NCBI RefSeq assembly: GCF_000003815.2
Contig: NC_049981.1
Coordinates: 25,719,836-25,779,835 of the forward strand
Direction: 5' to 3'
DNA from: Branchiostoma floridae
Lineage: Eukaryota > Chordata > Leptocardii > Amphioxiformes > Branchiostomatidae
Length of the DNA stretch: 60,000 nucleotides
Shown here: positions 36,733 to 46,949 of the stretch, piece by piece
Layout of the letters: each line of letters begins with the position of its first letter
How positions within the stretch are numbered: the stretch's first letter is position 1
Made by a program: the position numbers and the translations under genes
Notes under the pieces: model-generated
Database searches by the model: none
Seen by the model: the letters and a program-made list of their open reading frames with translations, nothing else
Told to the model about the DNA's origin: nothing

Positions 36733-37176
36733 NNNNNNNNNNNNNNNNNNNNNNNNNNNNNNNNNNNNNNNNNNNNNNNNNNNNNNNNNNNNNNNNNNNN
36801 NNNNNNNNNNNNNNNNNNNNNNNNNNNNNNNNNNNNNNNNNNNNNNNNNNNNNNNNNNNNNNNNNNNNNNNNNNNNNNNNNNNNNNNNNNNNNNNNNNNN
36901 NNNNNNNNNNNNNNNNNNNNNNNNNNNNNNNNNNNNNNNNNNNNNNNNNNNNNNNNNNNNNNNNNNNNNNNNNNNNNNNNNNNNNNNNNNNNNNNNNNNN
37001 NNNNNNNNNNNNNNNNNNNNNNNNNNNNNNNNNNNNNNNNNNNNNNNNNNNNNNNNNNNNNNNNNNNNNNNNNNNNNNNNNNNNNNNNNNNNNNNNNNNN
37101 NNNNNNNNNNNNNNNNNNNNNNNNNNNNNNNNNNNNNNNNNNNNNNNNNNNNNNNNNNNNNNNNNNNNNNNNNNNN
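36733..37176. other. Assembly gap (444 N)
   Basis: A run of N inside the repeat-rich region. Open frames spanning it are artefacts of unknown bases. Confidence 0.99.
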
Positions 37177-37356
37177 CAACTCTCCTTTTCACAGCCTACA
37201 TGCTAAAATTTTGGCGATCCATATTATTAACTTAACTAGATAACTTATTATTCTCGAATTCTTGAACAAAATTTATTCTTGAAATTCAAGAAAAAGCTGC
37301 TACTAGGAGGCTCAAACACAATCATGACTTTCTCCCAAATAGCTGGGGGGGTAGTG

Positions 37357-37553
37357 NNNNNNNNNNNNNNNNNNNNNNNNNNNNNNNNNNNNNNNNNNNN
37401 NNNNNNNNNNNNNNNNNNNNNNNNNNNNNNNNNNNNNNNNNNNNNNNNNNNNNNNNNNNNNNNNNNNNNNNNNNNNNNNNNNNNNNNNNNNNNNNNNNNN
37501 NNNNNNNNNNNNNNNNNNNNNNNNNNNNNNNNNNNNNNNNNNNNNNNNNNNNN
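37357..37553. other. Assembly gap (197 N)
   Basis: A run of N directly after a GGGGGGGTAGTG stretch. Its flanks are repeat-like and carry no gene. Confidence 0.99.
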
Positions 37554-37930
37554 AGGCGTGTGAGTAAAGGGCAGGCGTCCCCTGGGCCGGGACTAAATGT
37601 GTGTTAAGCGAGGGGCTAATGTTATTAGTTAATTTTTGAATGACGAAGGATTAAGCGGCCATACAGCTATATAAAGCCCATTCCAGTGATGTGACCTTTG
37701 GTAACGAGTTGTGGTACAAGTCGGTGGCTGTAAATTATGTTTGTTACGAAGGTCGTAATGAGTAGAGGCAGAGACTTCAGGAGTGATCAGCTCCTGAAGA
37801 TGCTGACGAGTGTGACCATAAAAATTTTGTCAGTTAACAAACAAGTTGGCCTACAGTTGGATCTTTCCGGATACATCCAGACTGAAGAGGATATAATAAG
37901 TTTTGGGACATCAGGTGGTTGTACACGTGT

Positions 37931-39382
37931 TTAAGGGACTTGACGATATTTATCGGGGGGGAGGGCTGGTGCATAAGGGGGGAGGGCCATTGAAAAATTT
38001 TTTTGGCCTGGGGGGAGGGCCATCGAAAAATTTTTTGAGCCGGGGGGAGGGCAATTGAAAAAAATTGCCTCAGGGGCCTTAATAAATACAAGCAAAATGT
38101 GCCCCTGAAATGCAGGAAATGAAGTTTCAGATGGTCAAGAGTTCGATTTTTCTCTGGACGTCCCATGCGATGGCTTGCGCCTCCGGCGCCCAGGACGCTC
38201 CGGCGCTCGTCATTACATTTAGCACAGTCTACCAGCAAAGTTTATCCCTCAAAATGCAGAAAATCGTGTTTCAGAGGGTCCAAATTTCAACATTTCTCCA
38301 GACCTACCTTGCGACGGCTCGTGCCTTGGGAACTAGAAATCGTGAAAATACGTTGGGGGCGTCGTCGCCCTCAATAATAAGCTAAAACAATGTGAAGTAC
38401 TAAGTACTACAGAAAGGCTATTAAACTTACCTTAGTCTGCCAGCAAATTTTGCCCATCAAAAGTTAGGAAAGATCGTTTTCGATAGTCAAGATTTCAAAA
38501 TTTTCCCCGGGGAGCATGCCCCCGGACCCCCAAGGATTACGTCAATATAGTCCCCCCCCCCAACATACGAATTTTGCTGCAGCCGCCTCGCGTGTGATTC
38601 CATGTTCGCGCGAAGTTTACGAAGACTATAGAAACTAAAATTGGCATCAATATCGATCCTGCGTGCATCGTCTTTTTGTAAACGGAATGGCTCACGGACG
38701 GCAACGGGATATTATAAAAGACATTACGATGTTTACTTTCGTGACAGCGGGCTCTCTGCTGCATGCCACGTGACGTAATCTTGATGGCGCGAAAATTTTT
38801 CGGCAAGTTTGTAGGCTGGCCAAAATAACTCCCGTTTTGGAATGATCAAAGCAGTCTTGAAGCGGTTTTAGTAACGATATCGCTAAAATGTACTCAAGTC
38901 TCGTCCAACTAAAAAATTAATTTATTTTCTTTTGTGTAAATATCGTGCATGTGTAGTGGAAAAGATCGCCGCGGCAATGCCCCTCCCCCACCCGCTTTTC
39001 TCTGCGTTGATATGGACGCATAAAATCCACGTTTACTTAACTTTTTTTTTCCTCACAGAATGCGGGAAATTGCGTTTTAGAGGGTCAAAAATCTCAAAAT
39101 TTTCCGGGGAGCAATCCCCGGACCCCCTAGACCGGTCGGGCCTTCGGCAAACACACTACCGCTATTATCATTGCTAACGTTATATTATTTAATGATACAC
39201 AGTGTGTGTAATGGAAAAAGTAAGGAAAAATTTCGGGGGGAGGGCCATTGAAAAATTCTGGATCGCTGAGCGTGATCCATAAACAAAACATGACTTTGCT
39301 CGCGAGGCCCATAGAAAATTTTTTTACCAGACCCATTTTGGACTAGCCCTTCCCCCCCGGTAAATATCGTCATGTCCTTAAA
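37931..39382. mobile_element. 1.45-kb element with ~40-bp terminal inverted repeats and internal G-rich subrepeats
   Basis: The left end starts TTTAAGGGACTTGACGATAT. The right end in reverse complement starts TTTAAGGACATGACGATATT. Both continue into TTAYCGGGGGGGARGGGCT. Just inside the left end is a tandem array of about 33-bp units starting GGGGGGAGGGCCATTGAAAA (three copies, about 37977-38069), with another copy near 39235. The body carries four diverged copies of a segment containing TTTCAGAGGGTCAA-like and CCCCGGAGCATGCCCCCGGACCCCC-like strings (near 38105, 38255, 38455 and 39060). No transposase is present. The right end abuts the reverse-transcriptase fragment at 39383, so the element probably inserted into a LINE copy. 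Confidence 0.7.
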
Positions 39383-39530
39383 TACAATTTTTTCAAGGAT
39401 TTTGGACAGAGTAGGGATACAGGTCAGTAGTTCCTCAGGGTCCCCCCTTTTGAAAATTGGTACCACATTTGCTCTTTTCCGGGATTCAGGGAAGGCTCCG
39501 TGGTTTAGGGACAAATCAAAAACATATGCA
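39383..39530 (-). pseudogene. LINE reverse-transcriptase fragment
   Basis: On the minus strand a frame reads SLNHGAFPESRKRANVVPIF, then KRGDPE, then SKILEKIVFK. This is the conserved N-terminal block of LINE reverse transcriptases (hydrophobic-PIFKKGD...SKILEKIV). The segment between RGDPE and SKILE is shorter than usual, lacking most of the NYRPIS motif. The frame is cut at SKILEKIVFK by the TIR end of the neighbouring element. It is a short dead fragment. Confidence 0.75.
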
Positions 39531-40290
39531 CTTTGGTCAGAGATGTAGGGACATATGGATCTAGATTATCATAGCCACATGCTGTTGATACTTCTTGATC
39601 CACTAACACTGGGAAGGACCCCTAATCTTTTGTGTGGCAGGTTCTTTTACGGCTGTCCTCACACACGGGACCCCCGTTTAATGTCCCATCCGAGGGACGT
39701 CCCAAACTAGCTAATAACTCATTTTTATATGAGTGAAGTGAGCAAAGTCATGTAATGTTTACCTTCCCCAAGGGCACAATATCAGCGACGGATTCGAAGC
39801 CGAAACCACTTAGGTCTGAGCCGAACACTATGCATACTTACTCCATACGATATCACTCTACTATCCCTTTACCCCCCTTTCCCCACCGTTACCTCTGCTT
39901 TGAGATAATTATGCCTATGGCACAGCAATTTTGATCTGGTTCTGCACTGTACCGTATTGCAAGTTAGTGAGAGAAAAAATAACACCACGGTTTTCATACA
40001 CAATGCTCGTACTAACATGCTGTAAATGCAGAAATGTTCGAGGTGTTCTTATTCATTATGTTCGGGGTATTTGTAGAATATTTTGCACGTTTCAAAGCAT
40101 TACAGTGTTGCTGGTATTATCATGCAAATTAGGAACTAACTAATGATTGATAGCTATTCATTTATATAGACTCGTATATGTATGTATATATGTTAGCTGC
40201 ATACTGTGAGTATTACCTTCCTATCGTTTAGAAGACAGGAGATAAAAGATATCTTAGGAAATACGGCATGTCCTCCTTAATCATGCAAGT
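39531..40290. other. Repeat-like spacer
   Basis: No gene is seen. The stretch around 39640-39830 (GGTTCTTTTACGG..., GTCCCATCCGAGGGACG) resembles a repeat that is common in marine-invertebrate genomes, but I cannot delimit it from one copy. Confidence 0.4.
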
Positions 40291-40794
40291 TACGAGGGGC
40301 GTTCAATAAGTAATGTCTCTGACCCACTTTCAGTTGTCTGATCTAGATAAAATTTAACATGTATAATGATTAATATCTCTATATGTTTTGTTGCAAAAAC
40401 CAGCTCTGAACTATTAGTAGTTTCTGATTTAAAGGTGTTTGAACTGAGTCAGGTGTGAAATGAGCCAGGTGTGAAATGGAGCCAGTTTAGTGTCGCGCAG
40501 TGATTCGGTTTTTGTATTTGAAAGGACGCACACCAAAGGAGACTTTTGATGAAATGAAAGAAACTTATGGTGATGATGCCCCATCATATGACGTTGTAAA
40601 ACGCTGGCATCGTGAATTCAAACATGGCCGGAAGTCTGTGGAAACAGCTCCCAGACCTGGTCGTCCCTCTTCTGTCATTGATGAGGTATCTGTTGGAGGA
40701 CCAACCTGGGGTGCCCTACAAAAACGGTGTCCAGAGATGCATCAAACAATGGGAGAAATTCATAACTCTAGGTGGTTCCTATATAGAGAAAGAC
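40291..40794 (+). pseudogene. Internally deleted mariner-family transposon with broken transposase
   Basis: The left end TACGAGGGGCGTTCAATAAG at 40291 matches the TA-plus-CGAGGGGCGTTCAATAA-type terminal repeat of a mariner group. The transposase frame starts with ATG at 40476 but meets an in-frame TAG at 40488-40490. It then reads VIRFLYLKGRTPKE, a mariner N-terminal helix-turn-helix (PSYDVVKRWHREFK near 40587), up to about 40690. In a different frame it jumps to the transposase C-terminus (NGVQRCIKQWEKF...GGSYIEKD). The whole DDD catalytic domain is therefore deleted. The hAT-type element at 40795 interrupts it and supplies the apparent stop codon. I did not find the right mariner TIR. Confidence 0.8.
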
Positions 40795-41592
40795 TAGCCT
40801 CTACCAGGCTCCGTGGATCGGTAGAGTCACTATCCTCACCACGAAGCCTGTGCGGGGTCGCTATGATCAAACGACATAAAATTAATCCCCCCGTTATTTG
40901 TACAAAGGAAGTAGCTCAGCGCTGGAGATAATTTAAGTCATAAATCGGCCAGCGCCCAGTGGGAAACAGCTCGGTTTGGGACAAGGTCAAACTGGGGTCG
41001 ACAACAAAACGCGGCAAAAATGATGTTTTGGACGGCGTTTTTTGCTAAAATATAAATGCTTTTGAAACAATGTAGGCTAGAGTGAGGTTAATTTTGCGAT
41101 GAAATGTAACATGATAACAGTTTACGCTATAACGTTAGGTAAATTCCTGTGCGGTCAGTCTCCACAAGGACTGGTCTCCAGCAATGGGTCGCGAAAAGAG
41201 ATCGCATTTTTTCCCTGTTGAGTGTGGCCAAGCTGTACCTTTTTGGTGAAGTTTGGAGGCAAAAAGGACTCATTTTGGGATGCAATGGCCGACCCGAGGG
41301 CTTATGACGATAACAGACGTTTGATGCAGGACGAGATGGCTTAAAAATAAAATGTTTTGCCGGTACCGGCCCCCGTGAGAAGTCCCGGCCGCTGCAGTCA
41401 AGACCCGTCACGGGCGAGTCGGAAAGCAATAAACCACTTCGCACCTATTAGATAGCGATTAGTGGACTTCAAAGAACATAGCGACCCCGCACAGTCTTCG
41501 TGGTGAGGAAACGTACTCTCCTGGCCGGCTAACTCCCCTAGCGTACTACAGATTCTATTTGTCCAATTTCTACAATTAGACCACCGATCTGT
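40795..41592. mobile_element. Long palindromic hAT-like MITE, right outer end missing
   Basis: It begins with the same 28-bp terminal repeat (TAGCCTCTACCAGGCTCCGT...) as the complete element at 44369-44527. At its right it has the same roughly 90-bp tail (about 41502-41591) but stops before the right TIR. Between these lies an extra block whose ends are inverted repeats: CCTCACCACGAAGCCTGTGC near 40836 and its near reverse complement ending CTTCGTGGTGAGG near 41510. The short element has only a collapsed version of this block. No transposase is encoded. Confidence 0.7.
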
Positions 41593-41648
41593 GTTAAAAT
41601 GTTCATTTTCTTTACCACTGTATTGCCCAAGTGGAAAAAAAATTATCA

Positions 41649-41745
41649 ATGTATTTTATGCTCCATTGTTGTTGAAAAGTTGACCATGTATTTTATGCTC
41701 CATTGTTGTTGAAAAATTGATCATGTATTTTATGCTCCATTGTTG
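41649..41745. repeat. 37-bp tandem repeat, 2.6 copies
   Basis: Units beginning ATGTATTTTATGCTCCATTG start at 41649, 41686 and 41723, a period of 37 bp with very few differences. The array lies just before the polypurine tract of the LTR and may be part of the retrotransposon internal region. Confidence 0.9.
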
Positions 41746-41780
41746 AAGATGTGACAAGGTGCGGGAGCACCTTTTCTTTC

Positions 41781-42474
41781 GAAGGAGGGGGGTAGATGTA
41801 ACAGTGGCATATTTGGCCATGTTATGATAATATTGTTAATACTCTCTTTACTTCTATGTATGTTTAGTTACAGCCCATAGCAACAGTGATGTTTGTCTTT
41901 GCGTTCACACCTTGTATATTATGTATGCATGTAGCAGTCTTTGATCTTGTAGGTTGTTATCCTTGTGTTAATTCTGTCTGCCAGTTCTGTTCTGCAAGAC
42001 AATAGGATTGTCTGGCCAACACAACCTTGTACTTGTTTGTTAAAAGTAACAGGACTATTTCATCCATATCAATAGAATAATGCCGACTAATTAGGATAGA
42101 ATAAATAGAACAGCAAACTAGAGTTAGGAGTTCAGTCCGTGTAAGAGAACAGTCTGTACAGAGGAGCACGTGCACTGTCGTAACTGGAATACCCGCCGAG
42201 CCGCGTTGAAGCCTGATCCGTGTCTGTAACTGTGAGTATAGTATTGTATAGTATAGTAAAACACAACGCAATGTCCTACCTTATGTAATATTGTCCCAAC
42301 GGCTCGTGTAACTTATGGTTAGGGATTCCTTAGTGCATTGATTGTCATATTTGTTGTTACCGGATTGTATTGTTGTGCTCCAATAAATGTACTTCACTGG
42401 GACCAGAATCTAGTCGAACCGTCTTTGCCTTTCTTTAGTATTAGAGTAAAGTTACGGTAAAGTAAGTGGTTACA
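41781..42474 (+). mobile_element. LTR (probably the 3' LTR of a Ty3/Gypsy-like retrotransposon) with polypurine tract
   Basis: A polypurine tract GAAGGAGGGGGG (41781-41792) lies just upstream of TGTAACAGTGG at 41797. The proposed LTR ends GTGGTTACA at 42474, giving TG...CA ends within short inverted TGTAAC/GTTACA termini and a length of 678 bp. An AATAAA near 42382 suits the R region. No second LTR, gag or pol is present, so this is a solo or 5'-truncated remnant. The superfamily call is inference from structure only. Confidence 0.6.
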
Positions 42475-44368
42475 GTTTTCTAATTAATTATGCAAGTTAT
42501 TCAGAGTAATTGCTACTTCGTCGTACTCATCTCTAATCAACCCACACGAGGGTCCAGAAATTCTTAAGTTCTGTTCATTTGTTATTGACTTTGATAAATC
42601 ATGTGAAAATGTGTTCAAACATGACAGAAAAAGAAGAGGAATACACCCTCAAAGATAATATATTTCCTGTCGGGAAATATGAGATATGATTGACACTCCA
42701 CCATGCACCACTACACAACCTCAACCTCCAATAACGTACACCTCAGGCACGTTAAAGAACCTACAACATGTACACTTTCTCGACGTGAATGAATCTGTTA
42801 TTCTGTCCGGATATGCAGCTTGTACTCTTCAGTTCAAACGTTGGGTGTAACGCCGCCATTAGGCGGTTTGCTGGGTAAGCAACATAAACAAACAACCTGT
42901 TCGCCCGGAAACCGGCCAGCAAGATCGGTGCAGACAAGCCATGCTGTACCGTTAGCCCCCACCGGTCAGAAGGACGCAGTAAATTCGAAAAGCTAAATAT
43001 AGAGCTACAAGACTTTGCTGAGGCCAAAGCAACAACATGATTAGGGTGTTGGGAGGAGGTCAGGAAAGACACAGAAATGCGGGATAATGGATACAACATC
43101 TTGCCATTCAAGATAGTACCGAGTCACCTCAGTCTGTGTCGTGTCGTAGGAGAGTCTACCCAAACCCGGCAGGGTTCCCGTACACTGGGCCACGAGTGGG
43201 TTTGAACTTGGAGGACGAACGCGTGGAGAAGGACACAGTTTTCTAGCCTATGATGAAATTGACAAGGCATGGTACCTCAACAAAACAAGTCTTTTATTTC
43301 TGTATTCAAGAGGTGCCACAAATGATCTTGAGTGTGTGTGTGTGTGTGGGGGGGGGTCCTTTAGTTTTCTTCCAAATCAAGCAAAAATTGATGAGCCCAC
43401 TGATATCATCCATAGACCTCGTGTGCCCTAATCTTCCTTGGCCGGCCAGCATCACTCCCAGCACAGTAGAGGTATGCGTAGTACCGGGGTATGCATTTGT
43501 AGTTCCAGCTTTAATACCAGGCTAAACAACAGTAGGTGAAGTGAATTTGTAACTCAAACTTTTTTATGATAAGTTATCATTGGTGATAAACATAATGGAG
43601 TTACAGTATCAGAACGTAGTTATTGTTTTGAAGTTAAAGATCCATCAGTTGTGTGAAAAATAACAATGCCCTGCACATGGTCGTTGTTTGTCGTGTTTTG
43701 ACTTGTCCTGTCCGCCCAGCAACTATAAATCCATGCCTGGAGCCAAATCTGGCACGTGCGAAAACACCATTTGTACCATAGCCTGTTTTGCAAGCACGGC
43801 TGTTTGTTGATCTGGAACAGACCCGAAAACACATTTCTACCATCGCCTGTTTTGCAAGCCCGGCTGTTTGTTGATTTGGGACAGACCTCGGGCCTGTGAC
43901 CTAGAAACCTCTCAAAGGTCAGTGACTCAATGCTTTCCCAAGGGACCTTATGGCCAGTTTTTGGAGAAGACCGAACAGGTTCAAACTGGTTTGATCCCCC
44001 CCCACCTATGGCTTCTCCAATCAGGGAGAAGTTTTAAAACATTTGACCAATAGGACAAAACTGCCCCCCTCCTGTCAATCTTCCGACACTGGGAGGGTCC
44101 GGGTATACGGGTATACACCGGGTCCTTGTCTGTTGACGAGACAGAAGGAGCGGGGCGTCCGAGGCGTTAACATGGGGTTTGGGGTCATCTCAGCTGTAAC
44201 TTTTCTGGACGCTACGACTGTAGTTTGGAGTCTGTTTCCGCTGCAGATACAAGGACATGCATCACTTCTGACAAGGTATGTTGGTTTTTCTCCGATTGAA
44301 TGGCCTGTTCCTTGCATTTGGTGCAACGGAAAGTTATATCATTGAAAGAATGTAGTTTTTGATATTCC
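42475..44368. other. Spacer with tandem duplication and a diverged segmental repeat
   Basis: No gene is supported. It contains a (GT)n-G9 tract at about 43331-43357, a 65-bp tandem duplication at 43760-43888, and a segment at about 43435-43660 that resembles 45185-45370 (see findings). The open frame around 44043-44345 has no recognisable domain. Confidence 0.5.
43760..43888. repeat. 65-bp tandem duplication
   Basis: Copies start with GAAAACAC at 43760 and 43825 and share GCCTGTTTTGCAAGCNCGGC and TGTTTGTTGATYTGGRACAG, with about 10% divergence. Confidence 0.88.
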
Positions 44369-44527
44369 TAGCCTCTACCAGGCTCCGTGGATCGGTAGAG
44401 TCACTATCCCCACCTCGTGGTGAGGAAACGTACTCTCCTGGCCGGCTAACTCCCCTAGCGTACTACAGATTCTATTTGTCCAATTTCTACAATTAGACCA
44501 CCGATCCACGAAGCCTGGTAGAGTCTA
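44369..44527. mobile_element. Complete hAT-like MITE with 8-bp target duplication
   Basis: The termini TAGCCTCTACCAGGCTCCGT... and the reverse complement of the right end, TAGACTCTACCAGGCTTCGT..., match over 28 bp with two differences. GATATTCC lies directly outside on the left (44361-44368) and recurs at 44528-44535, an 8-bp target-site duplication as expected for the hAT superfamily. Length is 159 bp, with no coding capacity. A longer relative is at 40795-41592. Confidence 0.85.
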
Positions 44528-46081
44528 GATATTCCCTCTCCGGTTAGATCGGTCGGCATTCATTGTGTAGTGTCATTGTCAGATTGTTCTGTGGCCGATA
44601 CCGTGTATATCTCTCCTAGAATCACCAAGGTCTAGACTTCCAGTTGATGCCTTTGTACATGTACTTGTGTCTGGATTGGTGTATAAGTTCTTCGGTGATG
44701 CGATTTCAACCCTTACTTAGCTCTAGGCTTCTGTGTGACGAAGCTTCAAGTGTACGGAGAGGTACTGCGATACCGCTCCTTTTCTTGGCCCTCTAGATCT
44801 AGCCAAAATCTGTTTATATTTCATAAATACGAGTTTATCTCCTGCAAGTCAGGTTTACCGTAGTGAAAATGCGGTGCTATTAAACCCAGTCAGATTTTCG
44901 AGCTTCGTCAAATTCAACCGCTAGCAAGAGAGAAAGAAAGTCAAACCGTTGTAGCACTTAAGTTGAGTAGACTTATTGTAGACGCCATCTGTTTTCTAGA
45001 AAGGTTTTGCTGGATTCGCGACTAATACGATTAGAAAGCTGTGTTGATTACGGATTTGATGGCCGTTCCGAAATGTAAATATGGAGGGGGAGAGGTTGGA
45101 TCTTACAAAACTGGAAGTCAAGCAAAAGCAGGATTCAGTTTCTGGGGTCCCAGGGAGGGAGCGAGTCCGTAAACGACCCCGTATGCGCAGATGCCTTGGC
45201 GGACATGCATCACTCCTAGCACCGTAGAGGTGCCGGGGAGCCCTCGATGGAAAAGGGAATTTGATACTGAAACTTTTATGATAATTTTAAGATATCAAAA
45301 ATACTATGCTTAAGTTGCATTGCATGTATCATAATGTAGTCTTTCTTTTGATATCATCAGTTAAGGTCATCGGCTTTGCTCTTGTAAGTTGTAGGTTCTA
45401 AATTTTAGTTATTTTATTTTGAGACTTTGTTCTGTTGTTTGATGCGTGATCGATGTGATGGTAATGATTTGTTGTTGTCATTGAATCAGATATTTTGCAG
45501 CTCTTTTTTTCTTTGTACCGGTCTTGTTGTGATTTGATGTCAGTTTAGACGTGTATTTTTGTTCGTTTACACGGATTGTACATTCTTGTATGACGTGTTT
45601 ATTTTTTTGTAAGCGTGTTGTGTCGGCGGTGTGGTTGTAAGAGGTTACGTAGCAGTTCTCTATGTTACTGCGTTGCTTAGTCTCTTCAGCAGATATTCCG
45701 ACGACCATGGTCCAATGTGTCAACAAGTGTTATACATTGTACGCTTGGGTACACTACCACTCAACCGAGCGGTCCAGTTTTAATTTTGTTACCGACCCAA
45801 CATGCATTAATTAGACTGAAATATCAATGATTGCTGAGATCCTTGAGTTGATCGTTGGCAGTTAATTGCGCTCGAAATTTGTGTTTAGTTAATGTTCCGC
45901 CGGGATTTTTTGGCCTTATCTGTATGTAATATCCCCTCCTTTTCGACAAGACTCATATGACTCAATGAATATTCCAGTAACGACCAGCTGTTTTTCATAA
46001 AAGGCAAACCAATTTGATTATCGGTGAATGGCAGGAAATGGCTGCAATGTATTTATGCCTATTCTATCTCTGTTCGCGCAG
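44528..46081. other. Spacer without recognisable gene
   Basis: AT-rich sequence, including the second copy (about 45185-45370) of a repeat shared with 43435-43660. I see no exon here with both splice signals and a coding frame that connects to the candidate exon at 46082. Confidence 0.45.
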
Positions 46082-46949
46082 GTAGCATGGCCGCCCGCAG
46101 ACTTCAGAAGGAATTCACTGCTGCATAAAGGTGAGGTAGACTAACAATTCGTTACAGAGAAAGGGCCCACAGCCTATGGGTCAACGTAAAAGATCATGTC
46201 TTATAATGACAAGATATATGTCCAGAGACAATAGTGTATTTGTTGTTTTCTGTTGATCTGGGTGATATGCAATAATTGTCATTGTAAGCGTTTTTCTTGA
46301 TGAATCGAAAACAGCATTCTATCAGTCGAACAAAGTCTCCTTCGTTTCACAACCTTCTTTTAATTCTCCTGTAGACGTTCTGTCACCTTCATCAGTACAA
46401 AATGAACCATACTAACATTATCGGTAATTACTATATAGCTCATATCGCACCGATAATGTTAGTATGGTTCATTTTGTACTGATGAAGGTGACAGTCACCG
46501 AAACGTCTACAGGGGAATTAAGAGAAGGTTGTGAAACGAAGAAGACTTTGTTCGATTGATCTACCAACCTGATGAAACTATTTACGGAGCATTCTATCAG
46601 CTTTTCATTTTACATTGCGGTCCTTTGCATTTTGTAAACGTACTCTAAAATAAGACTCTGTTTATACAGAGGAAGGGTATACCTACACAGTACATTTTGT
46701 AACAGAGAATCCGTTCAAGGCATTGTTATATTTATGTCCTTTTGTCTCTTTGTACCCGCAGGTCAACTTCTCCATGACTCTGGCCGCAAACAGAATTCAC
46801 TGGACCCCGGTCACGGAAACGCTGGGGCGTGTGCCGATATCACCCAGGAAAACAAACAAAAAAGCAAGAAAAGAAAAGAAACCAATAAAGTAAAAAGTGG
46901 CAAAGGTCACCCAAAAACACATGATACAAAACACACAAATAAAACATAA
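46082..46949 (+). CDS. Candidate last two exons of an unidentified gene
   Basis: A pyrimidine tract ending CGCGCAG precedes 46082-46130, which ends at GTGAGG. A second tract ending ACCCGCAG precedes 46762. Joined in phase 1, one frame stays open: VAWPPADFRRNSLLHK, then GQLLHDSGRKQNSLDPGHGN, then a Lys-rich tail to a TAA near 46949. AATAAA strings lie at 46883 and 46937 within the tail and again near 46997 after it. I do not recognise the protein, and no upstream exon was found. The intron holds a large palindrome. It could equally be a non-coding transcript, a pseudogene or chance. Confidence 0.25.
46326..46555. repeat. Large palindrome (two ~100-bp arms, 25-bp loop)
   Basis: The arms at 46326-46424 and 46450-46555 are near-perfect reverse complements; the right arm contains GATGAAGGTGACAGTCACCGAAACG, of which a few bases are missing on the left. 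The right flank continues about 33 bp further. AGCATTCTATCAG occurs at 46313-46325 and 46588-46600, bounding the structure as a 13-bp direct repeat. It is a fold-back or inverted-dimer repeat without coding capacity. Confidence 0.85.

Noticed and set aside
36497-37243. Open frames of 155 to 248 residues around 36.5-37.2 kb
   Set aside because: Most of their length is the N gap read as unknown residues. The real flanks show no coding signature.
40797-40931. C-terminal extension of the mariner open frame
   Set aside because: After the internal deletion the frame runs out of the transposase reading frame and into the inserted MITE, so the extra residues are not part of any protein family.
41127-41649. 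Minus-strand frames of 83 and 105 residues
   Set aside because: They lie within the palindromic MITE and its boundary and do not resemble a transposase.
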